A stretch of 64,000 bases of DNA. Source: Ensifer sp. IC3342. GTDB taxonomy: Bacteria; Pseudomonadota; Alphaproteobacteria; Rhizobiales; Rhizobiaceae. Location of the stretch: assembly GCF_020193655.1 (NCBI RefSeq), contig NZ_JADYVE010000005.1:186001-250000 (forward strand), given 5' to 3'. Positions 26,218 through 35,061 of this stretch are shown piece after piece. The notes beneath the pieces are model-generated. The model had not been told where the DNA came from. It was given only the letters and a program-made list of their open reading frames with translations, and did no database searches. Position 1 is the stretch's first letter; every line of letters begins with the position of its first letter. The position numbers and the translations under genes were made by a program.

Positions 26218-27669
26218 ATGAAAAAGTGGTCGGAGGCAAGATGTTCCGTTTTTCAACACGGTTTCTTGAAATGGAGAGGCGCGCCGGCGGGGCGAGCCTG
26301 CATTGAAAAAGCGCTCCCTGCTTTGCTTTTACTTGCTTTTTCTCCGATCGCCGTTGACGGGGCCCGGGTTTACGCCGACGAGTCTGCTCAGACGGCGTTC
26401 CCGGGTGCACAGGGCTACGGCAGATACGCTGCCGGCGGCAGGAACGGGGCGGTCGTGCTGGTTACAAATCTTGACGACGCCGGGCCGGGCAGTCTGCGGG
26501 CCTGCGCGGAAATGCGGGGGCCGCGCACATGCATCTTTCGCGTCTCCGGCGTTATCCGGCTCAAGAAGTCCCTGGTCATCGGCAAGGGAAGCGGACAAGT
26601 CTCGATCCTCGGCCAGACCGCGCCCGGCGGGGGAATTCTTCTGACGATCGACGAGCGCAACGAAGAAAAGAAGCACACGCCTCTCGTCGTGAAGAGAGCC
26701 GACGACGTCATCATTCGCCACCTGCGCGTCCGTCCCCGCCTGCCCAACACGATCTCCAACATCGATGGCGTGACGGTCGAGGATAGCAAGAAGGTCTACA
26801 TCGACCACGTGTCCACGTCATGGTCGACAGACGAAAACTTCAATTCGCATTCCAATACCAGCGACCTGACTGTGGCGAACTCGATCTTTGGCGAGGGGTT
26901 GAACAAGCACAGCAAGTGCGCGCTCATTGGCTCCGATCCGCGCGTGCCCCAGAACATCACCTTCATGCGGAATGCCTGCATTTCCAACCGGGACCGCAAT
27001 CCCGACAACAACCACTACGCCAATTCATGCGTCGAGATCGTCAACAACCTGTTTTTTAACGCTTTGTCCGAGTGGGGCGAAATCTTCTCGCAGTACCCGG
27101 GCGGCACGCCGATCGCGTTTGTCGGCAACTATTTCAAGGCGGGAGCAAGCACCAACGACCTCACCTATGCGATGGCCTGGGACCAGGCCGCCAGTGTCGA
27201 CAAGCCGCACATCTATCAGGCGGGCAATGTCACGTGGAGCCCGAGCGACAAGTCTGTCGTTCTCCTCTCTCCCGAGACGGAAGATGTTCTCGTCGACGAG
27301 CCGCCCTGCGCCCTGGCCGTGTCAGAGGTCCTGACGGCAGAGCAGGCCTACGAAGAGATAACCCGGAGCGCCGGCGCCTTTCCGCGCGATGCCGTCGATC
27401 AAAGGCTCATCAGCGAAGTGGGGCGAATGGGCGCCGAAGGTGGCGGCGAAATGGTGAAGGAGCCCGGCGCCCTGCCGGATATCGCTTCCGCGGAGCCCTA
27501 CATCGACGCCGATGGCGACGGGCTGGCCGACAGCGTCGAGCCGCGCTTCGGAGCAAACCCCGCGAAGAACGACGCGTGGGAAGACTCGGATGAGAACGGC
27601 TGGTCCAATTTCGACGACTTCATGCAATGGCTGTCGGAGGAACGCATCGCCGGGCGCTATCCGCAATAG
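26218..27669 (+). CDS. Secreted pectate-lyase-like (PL1-type) beta-helix protein with Ca-loop tail
   Basis: A 483-residue secreted protein. A long N-region and a hydrophobic stretch (ALPALLLLAFSPIA) form a signal peptide ending near residue 50. The body is a right-handed beta-helix starting AFPGAQGYGRYAAGG, a pectate lyase family 1 opening, with VIIRHLRVRP, IDGVTVEDS, HVSTSWSTDE and LNKHSKCALIGS. The C-terminal 50 residues contain DADGDGLADSVE and DSDENGWSNFDDF, which look like calcium loops of the thrombospondin-3/dockerin kind. It may trim or release the polysaccharide, as lyases in such loci often do, or act on plant pectin. Confidence 0.85.
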   Translation: MKKWSEARCSVFQHGFLKWRGAPAGRACIEKALPALLLLAFSPIAVDGARVYADESAQTAFPGAQGYGRYAAGGRNGAVVLVTNLDDAGPGSLRACAEMRGPRTCIFRVSGVIRLKKSLVIGKGSGQVSILGQTAPGGGILLTIDERNEEKKHTPLVVKRADDVIIRHLRVRPRLPNTISNIDGVTVEDSKKVYIDHVSTSWSTDENFNSHSNTSDLTVANSIFGEGLNKHSKCALIGSDPRVPQNITFMRNACISNRDRNPDNNHYANSCVEIVNNLFFNALSEWGEIFSQYPGGTPIAFVGNYFKAGASTNDLTYAMAWDQAASVDKPHIYQAGNVTWSPSDKSVVLLSPETEDVLVDEPPCALAVSEVLTAEQAYEEITRSAGAFPRDAVDQRLISEVGRMGAEGGGEMVKEPGALPDIASAEPYIDADGDGLADSVEPRFGANPAKNDAWEDSDENGWSNFDDFMQWLSEERIAGRYPQ

Positions 27670-27714
27670 GCCGCTGATCCCCGTGGGCGCTTCTGATGCG
27701 TCGGGCTGTAGACG

Positions 27715-29061
27715 CTATTGTTTCGGCGGGCGACGATAGACGACCATCATCACCGAAAGCCAAATCGCCGACATGACGATATGAGCCACGTTCGCGCCCA
27801 TGGCGCCCATGACGGGGACGAGCAGCAGAGCCGTAGAGTGGAATGCCGCGGTGGCGATCAGCACGCTGCGAAGAACCTGATCCTCGCGCCCCATGGCAAG
27901 AAGCGCCGATCGGATGACGGTGCCGCAAAGCGTCATCGTCACCGCAATGGACTGGACGACGACCAGTGGGGCGGCCGCGACAAAATCCGGACCTGCCGCC
28001 AATCTCAGGAGCGGCTCGATCGCAATGTAGAGTCCACTGGTGAGGAGCAGCCCGAAGCCCAGGAGAAGGGTTTGCGTCTGTACGATCGCGTGGCGGAATT
28101 CGGCCATCGCCTTTGACGCCCAGGCTCTGGCGAGTTCCGGATAAACGACGGTCTGGAGCTGGTCTCCGGCCTGTTGCGCGATCCGCCCGATGCGTTTGGC
28201 GATGTGGTAAAGGCCCGCCGCAGCGGGATCGGCGAGATAACCGACCAGAAGGGTATCGACCTGGTTGGCGCTCGAGCGGATGGTCAGGGAGATGTTCGTC
28301 GAGATCGCGAATCTCCAGATGCCTGGAAATTTCGATGTTACGCCCTTGAGCGGCGCGGAAAGCAGTCCGGCGAGAAGTCCCTGTCTGTGTAGCTCCGCGC
28401 AGGCGAGCCCGAGCACGGTCAGGGAGCCGATGATTTGCGATGTCATCCAGATCAGCATGAACTCAAGAAAACCACCACCGACCATGATCCCGATCGCGCA
28501 AAGGATGACGCGCAAGATGCTCGTCGCAACATGGCCATAGGCAATGGTCCGGAACCGGCCGAACAAGCGCAGCACCGCCGTGGGCATTCCCGAGATCTGG
28601 AACGGCAGGACGGCAGAATAGAGCATGACCAGGCCGGACATCTCAGGCGATACCCCGAACCAAGGGGCGCCGATCCATAGGAGAGCGACCGCGATCGGCC
28701 AGCCGGCCGTGGCCGCGCAAATATCGAGCAGAAGGCCGAACTTGAGCAGGGACTGGAATTGCTCGGTGTCGCCCGCGTTTTGCGCTTCCGCCCCATACTT
28801 GATCAGTGGGAGCCACGACTGAAAACTGACGAGCCTTTCGATGACGCCGACATAGGTGAAGCAAAGGGCAAGGGCGCCATAATCCGACGGGCCGAGTGCC
28901 CTTGCCGTCAGCGCAAAGCCGACGAGCCCAAGCACGGAGGTCAGTAGATTCCCGGTCAGCAGATGCGCGACATTCTCGAGACGCGTCTTGAGATTCTTTT
29001 CGCGGTCGAGGAGTTGGTGCAGAATACCGAGTTTTTTGCCAAGTCTTTTTCTTATCGTCAA
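27715..29061 (-). CDS. wzx: Polysaccharide flippase, Wzx/MATE-like
   Basis: A 448-residue polytopic membrane protein with about 12-14 helices and little soluble sequence. The opening NVAHLLTGNLLTSVLGLVGF and ARALGPSDYGALAL is typical of Wzx-type O-antigen/EPS flippases, which move the undecaprenyl-PP-linked repeat unit to the periplasm. A TTG at 29061 is chosen because AGGAAGG lies 5-6 nt upstream; an earlier TTG at 29082 lacks one. It is divergent from the export genes at 29.4 kb. With the polymerase at 33.5 kb and the co-polymerase at 35 kb it completes a Wzx/Wzy pathway. Confidence 0.9.
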   Translation of the reverse strand: MTIRKRLGKKLGILHQLLDREKNLKTRLENVAHLLTGNLLTSVLGLVGFALTARALGPSDYGALALCFTYVGVIERLVSFQSWLPLIKYGAEAQNAGDTEQFQSLLKFGLLLDICAATAGWPIAVALLWIGAPWFGVSPEMSGLVMLYSAVLPFQISGMPTAVLRLFGRFRTIAYGHVATSILRVILCAIGIMVGGGFLEFMLIWMTSQIIGSLTVLGLACAELHRQGLLAGLLSAPLKGVTSKFPGIWRFAISTNISLTIRSSANQVDTLLVGYLADPAAAGLYHIAKRIGRIAQQAGDQLQTVVYPELARAWASKAMAEFRHAIVQTQTLLLGFGLLLTSGLYIAIEPLLRLAAGPDFVAAAPLVVVQSIAVTMTLCGTVIRSALLAMGREDQVLRSVLIATAAFHSTALLLVPVMGAMGANVAHIVMSAIWLSVMMVVYRRPPKQ

Positions 29062-29374
29062 AGGAACCTTCCTACATCTCAAAGGTCGGAGCAGGACTAT
29101 GAATTCGTTTGAGAAAAAGCTGTTGCCGGGGTTGCCGGCGAATTCTTATCGATAACAAATAAAATGCATTGCGGTGGGCGCCGCCCTGAAAAACTACGCA
29201 CCTTCAGTGGCGAGCCCGGACGAGACTGCCGCCACACAGTATCATTCGCCGATTGCCCCCCGGCCGTGAAGAGTACTGCCAATTTCCTTTGACGCGGCAG
29301 CGGCAGGAAGAATATAGTTGGCCAATATTTTTTGGTAGCGTTTTCTTAATTTGTTTTTTGGGGGACTGTTTGAG
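29062..29374. promoter_or_regulatory. Divergent promoter region, wzx / export operon
   Basis: The 313 nt separate wzx from the plus-strand export operon. An AT-rich stretch around 29310-29360 with a GGGGGA run precedes the ATG at 29375. Promoters for both directions are expected. No gene or repeat is seen. Confidence 0.4.
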
Positions 29375-30625
29375 ATGGGTACCCTCCGTGCATCCAAGAG
29401 AATGCGTTCGTCGCTGTCCGGCTGGGGAGCGCGCTTGGCGGTCGCACTTTTGGCGATCATGTTCACGGCAATCGGCCAGCCGCATCTGCAAGCGGCAGAG
29501 TATCGGCTTGCCATCGGCGATGTGCTGACCTTCGACTTTCTTGATGACGCCGAACTGCCGGTCACTGCGACGATTTCCAACGATGGCGAAGCACCATTCC
29601 CGCTGATCGGCGCCGTCGACGTGGTCGGCCTCACGGTGACGGAGGCCATCCAAAAGCTGAAAGACGAATACCGCCAACGCGAGATACTGGTCGACCCGAA
29701 GCTGTCATTGAACATCGCGAGTTTCAGGCCGGTCTTCGTGCTCGGGGAAGTGAAAACGCCTGGTTCATTTCCCTATTACAGCGGCTTGACGGTCGAGCAA
29801 GCCATCGGTTTGGCGGGCGGCACGCAGGTCATCTCCTCGAACCCATCAGACCGGATCATAGCGCGCGCGCGCCTTCGCGCAGAGATCGAGGGTGCCGACG
29901 CAGAGATCATCCATGAGGGCATCTATGCGGCCCGGCTCGTGGCTCAACTGAAATCCAAGCCCAAAGTCGACTTGAACGACGTGCCCGAAATCGCCCGGGA
30001 CTATATCAAGGACGCTTCGGTGGCAGGTGTTATCGAGCTTCAGGAGAAAATTCTGACGGCCGACCTTGCCGCCAGAAAGTCTCAACTTCAGATATTGTCG
30101 GATGGGATCGTGCAGGCCGAGGGCGGCGTCGAGATCCTGAACGAGCTGGTGGCGCAGCAGAAGGAGGTTGTCTCGAACAACGAGAAGGACCTCGAACGCA
30201 TCAGTTCCCTGCGCAAGCGAGAACTGAACACAGAAAGCGATCTTTCTCGGGCGAAGAACAATGCCCTTGCGGAGAAGGCGCAGCTTCTTCAGACGTTTGC
30301 AACGCTTGCGAGATCGCGCCAGGAATTGAGCGAGATGAAGCTGCAACTGTCGAAGCTCAGCGCCGACAGGGAGAAGGAAGTCCTGACCCTGCTGCAAGAG
30401 CGCGAAATTGCCATCAAGAAGCTCATCGCAGAACGGCAGTCGGCAGAAGAGCAAATGCTGCTCATGGCTGCCGTGGAGGCCGATGCATCGAAGCAAAAAA
30501 AGATCTCGTATACTTATGAGATACGACGGAATCCGGTGGCAGGAACGCCGACCAGCATAAAGGCTTCGACCTTGACCGAAATGCTGCCTGGCGACGTCCT
30601 CGTCGTCGCCATTGCCGGAATTTAG
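29375..30625 (+). CDS. Periplasmic polysaccharide export protein, ExoF/Wza-like
   Basis: A 416-residue exported protein. The signal peptide ends near residue 39 (HLQAA, then EYRL). There is no lipobox Cys, so unlike Wza it is not a lipoprotein. The Poly_export domain begins YRLAIGDVLTFDF, followed by an SLBB-like part (VFVLGEVKTPGSFPYYSGL) and a long coiled coil (about residues 200-370), as in ExoF-type proteins. It would form the periplasmic/outer-membrane export conduit together with the Wzc/ExoP-like protein. An ATG at 29375 is preferred over a TTG eight codons earlier. It begins the operon export - priming transferase - deacetylase - aminotransferase. Confidence 0.9.
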   Translation: MGTLRASKRMRSSLSGWGARLAVALLAIMFTAIGQPHLQAAEYRLAIGDVLTFDFLDDAELPVTATISNDGEAPFPLIGAVDVVGLTVTEAIQKLKDEYRQREILVDPKLSLNIASFRPVFVLGEVKTPGSFPYYSGLTVEQAIGLAGGTQVISSNPSDRIIARARLRAEIEGADAEIIHEGIYAARLVAQLKSKPKVDLNDVPEIARDYIKDASVAGVIELQEKILTADLAARKSQLQILSDGIVQAEGGVEILNELVAQQKEVVSNNEKDLERISSLRKRELNTESDLSRAKNNALAEKAQLLQTFATLARSRQELSEMKLQLSKLSADREKEVLTLLQEREIAIKKLIAERQSAEEQMLLMAAVEADASKQKKISYTYEIRRNPVAGTPTSIKASTLTEMLPGDVLVVAIAGI

Positions 30626-30693
30626 CGACGCCGTGTTTGGCGTCGCCGCATCACTTTCCAGTTAGGCTCTCATCTTTCCAAGGGAATTTTGAG

Positions 30694-31365
30694 TTGAAGG
30701 CGAATCTTGATCGCGTGATTTCTGTTCCCGCCTGGCCGCCGCTGCGACGGTCGGCAGCTTTCAGGCGCGCCATCGAGTCTCTGTTTGCGGCTGTTGCTCT
30801 CGTCCTGTGCCTGCCCTTGATGGGTCTGACGGCGATCATCGTCTGGGTCAACCTTGGCCGGCCGCTGTTTTTCACGCAGGTGCGTGCCGGCGTCGGGATG
30901 CGCGCCTTCACGATATTGAAATTCCGCACCATGACGGAGGCGCGAGGTCCGGACGGCGAACTGCTCTCCGACGAATTGCGGCAAACGAAGCTGACGGCCC
31001 TTCTGCGGCGGCTGCGCTTCGATGAACTGCCGCAATTGCTCTCGATTCTGCGTGGCGACATGTCGTTGGTAGGGCCGCGGCCACTGCCGGTCGGAACCAT
31101 TGCCGCCTTCGGCGAGCTTGGCCGTCTTCGTTGCCTCGTCCCGCCGGGGCTGACGGGCTGGGCGCAAGTCAATGGCAACACGCGTCTGTCGGACTACCAG
31201 AAGATCGCTCTCGATCTCTGGTATGTCGGACATGCCAGCTTGCGCCTCGATGGACTTATTCTCCTCATGACATTGAAAACGATCATCCTTGGCGAAAAAG
31301 TCCACCGCGAGCATCTGAAAATGGCGGAGGAGTACTTGGCAAGGCGCGCCAGTTTGCAGGGCTGA
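30694..31365 (+). CDS. Undecaprenyl-phosphate sugar phosphotransferase (priming enzyme, ExoY-like)
   Basis: A 223-residue short-form bacterial sugar transferase. One N-terminal membrane helix (around residues 28-50) is followed by ILKFRTM, the DELPQLLSILRGDMSLVGPR block and LVPPGLTGWAQVNG. It moves a sugar-1-phosphate onto undecaprenyl phosphate and starts the repeat unit. A TTG at 30694 with AAGGGA upstream is the best start; another TTG at 30637 would add 19 residues. It follows the export gene by 68 nt. The first sugar could be a hexose or the 2,4-diamino/amino-dideoxy sugar implied by the dehydratase and aminotransferase genes. Confidence 0.92.
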   Translation: MKANLDRVISVPAWPPLRRSAAFRRAIESLFAAVALVLCLPLMGLTAIIVWVNLGRPLFFTQVRAGVGMRAFTILKFRTMTEARGPDGELLSDELRQTKLTALLRRLRFDELPQLLSILRGDMSLVGPRPLPVGTIAAFGELGRLRCLVPPGLTGWAQVNGNTRLSDYQKIALDLWYVGHASLRLDGLILLMTLKTIILGEKVHREHLKMAEEYLARRASLQG

Positions 31366-31466
31366 CCGGAGATAGCGGCCGCGGCTCGATCTGGCAGTTC
31401 GAGCGAAACCATAGAATGGAGCGGAATACTTCTGATGAAGATCACAAGCTTTGCCAAGGAGGCGCG

Positions 31467-32153
31467 ATGCAGGGGCTAAGATTGGCGTTTGGGCGCACGC
31501 TCGTGATCGCGCCACATCCGGACGATGAGGTGCTCGGTGCCGGCGGTACAATCGCAAGGCTTGCCGCGGAAGGCGAGGATATCTTCGTTGCGATTGTAAC
31601 CGAGGGCAAGCCGCCGGCATTTGCGCCCGATGCGGTGGCCAGGGTCCAGGCGGAGGCAAGGACGGCCCACGCCATTCTCGGTGTCAAGGACACATTCTGG
31701 CTCGGGCTTCCGGCGGCCGGGCTCTCGGAGACGCCACACACCAGCTTGAACGGCACGCTTTCCGACCTTGTGCGCCGCCTCGCGCCCCAGACGGTTCTCG
31801 TGCCGTTCGTGGGCGACATGCATATCGACCACCAGCTCACCTTCACCTCTGCGCTGGTAGCCTGCAGGCCGCATCAGGCCGAGTTTCCCACGCGCATTCT
31901 CGCCTATGAGACCCTGTCCGAGACGAATTGGAACGCCCCCTATCTGTCGCCGACCTTCGTACCGAATGTCTTCATCGATATCGCCGCGCATGTCGAAACG
32001 AAACTGGAGGCGATGCAGGCCTTTGCTTCTCAGTTGCGCCAACCGCCGCACGAGCGATCGCTGACCGCGTTGCGAGCGCTCGCCACTCTGCGCGGTGCAA
32101 CGATCCAGCGGCAAGCGGCAGAGGCATTCGTTTTGGTCCGCCACGTCGCTTGA
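31467..32153 (+). CDS. PIG-L-family N-deacetylase
   Basis: A 228-residue zinc-dependent deacetylase of the LmbE/PIG-L family. The metal motif PHPDDEVLGAGG is near residue 15, and the second site DMHIDHQLTF near residue 113. Such enzymes remove the N-acetyl group from a GlcNAc-type sugar, often on a nucleotide or lipid carrier. The ATG at 31467 has AAGGAGG at ideal spacing; longer frames have no family sequence. It lies between the priming transferase and the aminotransferase, so it probably frees an amine for later N-acylation, perhaps by the formyltransferase (inference). Confidence 0.9.
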   Translation: MQGLRLAFGRTLVIAPHPDDEVLGAGGTIARLAAEGEDIFVAIVTEGKPPAFAPDAVARVQAEARTAHAILGVKDTFWLGLPAAGLSETPHTSLNGTLSDLVRRLAPQTVLVPFVGDMHIDHQLTFTSALVACRPHQAEFPTRILAYETLSETNWNAPYLSPTFVPNVFIDIAAHVETKLEAMQAFASQLRQPPHERSLTALRALATLRGATIQRQAAEAFVLVRHVA

Positions 32154-32247
32154 GGTTCTCGCGACGCGACGTTGAACACGGGGTAGGATGTGTCGGCATT
32201 GGCGGGAACGCGATGCAATGGACCCGAAAGCGGTTTGGAGAGACAGA

Positions 32248-33435
32248 ATGGGACGCTGGCCAGTTTACGACGAAGAACAGATCGAAGATGTCGTGTCGGT
32301 CTTGAGGTCGGGCGAGGTGAACGCCTGGACGGGGCCGCATGTGCGCAACTTTGAGGCCGCCTATGAGCGGTTCCTGGGGGCGAAGCACGCCATTGCGCTG
32401 GCGAATGGAACGGTCGCGCTGGATCTTGCGCTCTACGCGCTTCACTTTCAACCGGGCGACGAGGTCATCGTGACGCCCCGCAGCTTCATAGCATCCGCCT
32501 CCACAGTGCCCATGGCAGGTGGCGCCGCGGTGTTCGCCGACGTCGATCGCGACAGCCAGAACATCACCGCCGAAACCATAAGGGCGAAGCTGACGCCGCG
32601 GACGAAGGGCGTGATCGTCGTCCATCTTGCCGGTTGGCCGTGCGACATGCCGGCGATCATGGCGCTGGCGCGGGAAAAGGGCCTTTGGGTTATTGAGGAT
32701 TGTGCGCAAGCGCATGGCGCCGAAATCGATGGCCGGCCCGTCGGCAGTTTTGGAGATATCGCGGCATTTTCCTTCTGCCAGGACAAGATCATCACCACCG
32801 GCGGGGAGGGCGGCCTTGTCGCCATGAACGACGAAGGCCTGTGGAAGCGTGCGTGGAGCCGCAAGGACCACGGGAAGTCCTACGACGCTGTTTTCAACAA
32901 ACAGCACCCGCCCGGTTTTCGCTGGCTGCACGAATCCATAGGAACCAACTGGCGAATGACGTCCATCCAGGCTGTTCTGGGCCTGCGCCAGCTGCAACGC
33001 CTCTTAAAGTGGCGCGATATACGCGCCCATAACGCGGCAATTCTTGCAAGGGCGACCGAGGGCATCGAGGCGCTGCGGACGCCATCGCCGCCCAGCCACC
33101 TCCAGCATGCCTGGTACCGCTTCTACACCTTCGTGCGGTCCGACTATCTCAAGTCCGGGTGGAGCCGGGACAGGATTATCAGTGAGATCAACGCCGCCGG
33201 CGTCGCCTGTTTCAGCGGAAGTTGTTCGGAAATCTATCTGGAGAAGGCGTTCACCGATATCGGCATGGGCCCGACCGAGAGGCTGCCCAATGCACGGGAA
33301 CTCGGTGAAACCAGCCTCGCTTTTCTCGTCGACCCTGCCCTCGATACCGTCGCCATGGAGAGGAGCGCGCATGCGATACGGAGCGTGCTTGCAAGCGCCA
33401 GCGCGGAAAAAACGAGGCAGGTGGCGCAGCGATAG
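32248..33435 (+). CDS. DegT/DnrJ/EryC1/StrS-family sugar aminotransferase
   Basis: A 395-residue PLP enzyme. The Schiff-base residue is Lys180 in FSFCQDKIITTGGEGG, so unlike the RfbH-like protein at 15.6-16.9 kb this is a true aminotransferase. Other motifs are ANGTVALDLAL, EDCAQAHGAE and the N-terminal NAWTGPHV. It probably aminates the 4-keto-6-deoxy UDP-sugar made by the WbpM-type dehydratase, with glutamate as donor. The start at 32248 follows GGAGAG; two earlier in-frame ATG/GTG-type starts lack sites. It ends the plus-strand export operon and is convergent with the polymerase gene. Confidence 0.92.
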   Translation: MGRWPVYDEEQIEDVVSVLRSGEVNAWTGPHVRNFEAAYERFLGAKHAIALANGTVALDLALYALHFQPGDEVIVTPRSFIASASTVPMAGGAAVFADVDRDSQNITAETIRAKLTPRTKGVIVVHLAGWPCDMPAIMALAREKGLWVIEDCAQAHGAEIDGRPVGSFGDIAAFSFCQDKIITTGGEGGLVAMNDEGLWKRAWSRKDHGKSYDAVFNKQHPPGFRWLHESIGTNWRMTSIQAVLGLRQLQRLLKWRDIRAHNAAILARATEGIEALRTPSPPSHLQHAWYRFYTFVRSDYLKSGWSRDRIISEINAAGVACFSGSCSEIYLEKAFTDIGMGPTERLPNARELGETSLAFLVDPALDTVAMERSAHAIRSVLASASAEKTRQVAQR

Positions 33436-33484
33436 CTGCGCGACACCATGGGCACGTGCCTGAAGAAACGGGGCCTCTCGATCG

Positions 33485-34768
33485 TTATCTACGCTCCAGC
33501 CCGAAAGACCGCAGCTGTGAGAACTGGCGATGCCAGCTCCGGCAGTAAGCTTGCGCCAATGCGACCGAGAGGATGATCGGTACGGACCAGAACCTGCCAT
33601 AGACATGTGTGAACGCATTGACCGCCAGCAGGAACATGCTCACGCAGACGAAGCCGCAGGTCGCAAAAGGAAGCCCTCCCGGCAATTTGAACGCTCGCGC
33701 GATCGGCCCGAGGCCCGCAAGGAGCATGATCAGAAAGCCGCTCACGGCGACGATCCCCCCTTCGTTCCACATGAGAAGATATACGTTGTGCACCGGGCGC
33801 CCGATGTAGCTCACGACCATGTATTGATCGGCGCCCAGTCCGACCCAGAAATTCTGCTCGACGAGACCCATGGCTTCGTGAATGAGCTCAAGACGGTGGT
33901 CGAAGGTCCCGGCCTGGCTCAAGTCGCCCGATTCCAACGCCCCGAGCACCCGTTTCTGAAAGATTGCGGGAAGATATTCGCGACCCGCGTCTGCCATGAC
34001 CGCCGCGGCTGCAAGGGCGACGCCGGCGCCGGCGAGCAGGCGCTTCCAATTGGCCGTCACCAACAGGAAGACAAGCAGTCCGTAGGCGAGGCAGGCCAGC
34101 CCGCTGTTGGATCCGGTCAACATGATGCCGTAGCCCATGACCGGGACCGCAACGGCGACATAGATCTTCCTCAATTTGCCCGCCGAGGCGACGAGCAGCA
34201 ATATAGGCACAGCCAACGCAATCAGTGCCGCGCATTCGTTTTCTCGTTCGACAAAGCCCGTAAACCGGCCGCTCCCGCTGACGAACGTCGTGTTCTTCTG
34301 CCCATCCCAATGGATGAGATAGATCGCGTGGACGCACATCAGAAACACCGAGAGGATATAGAATTTTGCCAGCTTGATCGTTTCATCCACCGGGCGCCCG
34401 GCAACGATAAGCAGGACGATAAAATACGCGAAAATGTACTGACCCGGAACGACCAGGCCTCTTATCGGATCTGGGCTGACGAGGCTGCTGACGAGGAGAC
34501 CAATTGCGATACAGCAAAGCCCCGACAGCCAGACGACTGTGCTGACGCGCCCGAGCGGTCGCAATGGGATGCGCCCGTTGATCAGGCCGAGGATCAACGC
34601 CAGGCTGAACAATGCATCGCTGAGCGTGAAGTAGAACTGATTGAGGCGCAAAACATTGACGGGCGAAAAGAAGATCGCAGCACCCACAGTCAGGAATTCG
34701 ATGCGCTGCCAGACCTCTCTCTTGGATTTGGCCGGGACTGCGAATCTGGACTCAACCGCGCTTATCAT
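33485..34768 (-). CDS. wzy: O-antigen ligase/polymerase family membrane protein (Wzy/WaaL-like)
   Basis: A 427-residue polytopic protein with about 11 helices and one larger periplasmic loop (near residues 255-330) holding FDHRLELIHEAM and GLGADQYMV, the usual Wzy_C/WaaL pattern. It either polymerises the repeat unit in the periplasm or ligates it to an acceptor. As wzx, the co-polymerase and the export gene are adjacent, Wzy is the likelier role. It is divergent from the ExoP/Wzc-like gene and convergent with the aminotransferase gene. Confidence 0.85.
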   Translation of the reverse strand: MISAVESRFAVPAKSKREVWQRIEFLTVGAAIFFSPVNVLRLNQFYFTLSDALFSLALILGLINGRIPLRPLGRVSTVVWLSGLCCIAIGLLVSSLVSPDPIRGLVVPGQYIFAYFIVLLIVAGRPVDETIKLAKFYILSVFLMCVHAIYLIHWDGQKNTTFVSGSGRFTGFVERENECAALIALAVPILLLVASAGKLRKIYVAVAVPVMGYGIMLTGSNSGLACLAYGLLVFLLVTANWKRLLAGAGVALAAAAVMADAGREYLPAIFQKRVLGALESGDLSQAGTFDHRLELIHEAMGLVEQNFWVGLGADQYMVVSYIGRPVHNVYLLMWNEGGIVAVSGFLIMLLAGLGPIARAFKLPGGLPFATCGFVCVSMFLLAVNAFTHVYGRFWSVPIILSVALAQAYCRSWHRQFSQLRSFGLERR

Positions 34769-35061
34769 TGTCGGCCCGCGTAAACTCTTGCTTTTGCCTG
34801 GACGTCCGATAACATCCGCTAAAAAAATTATCGCGCGAAGAAAGCCAATATGGCAAAATCGCGCCAGGCACGATTTTACGAGATATAAAAATTTACTTGC
34901 TCATCCGGCGGATGAGATGTGTGTTAAGTACTTAAAGCTTTCTAACTTTGCACGCATTTGGCCGCTGAGTAAATATTGCATAGCAGCAACCTTTTCACAT
35001 TAGAAATTTGACCCCAATTTTCAGTCTGGGCTTCGGTGTCCGACGGGGTTGGAAGAGGGGC
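34769..35061. promoter_or_regulatory. Divergent promoter region with two palindromes, wzy / exoP-like
   Basis: This AT-rich region of 293 nt carries a 17-nt palindrome CTCATCCGGCGGATGAG (34900-34916) and a perfect 12-nt palindrome TTAAGTACTTAA (34924-34935), only 7 nt apart. Both are 130-160 nt before the ExoP/Wzc-like start and could be operators for a dimeric regulator. No regulator is assigned. Confidence 0.45.
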
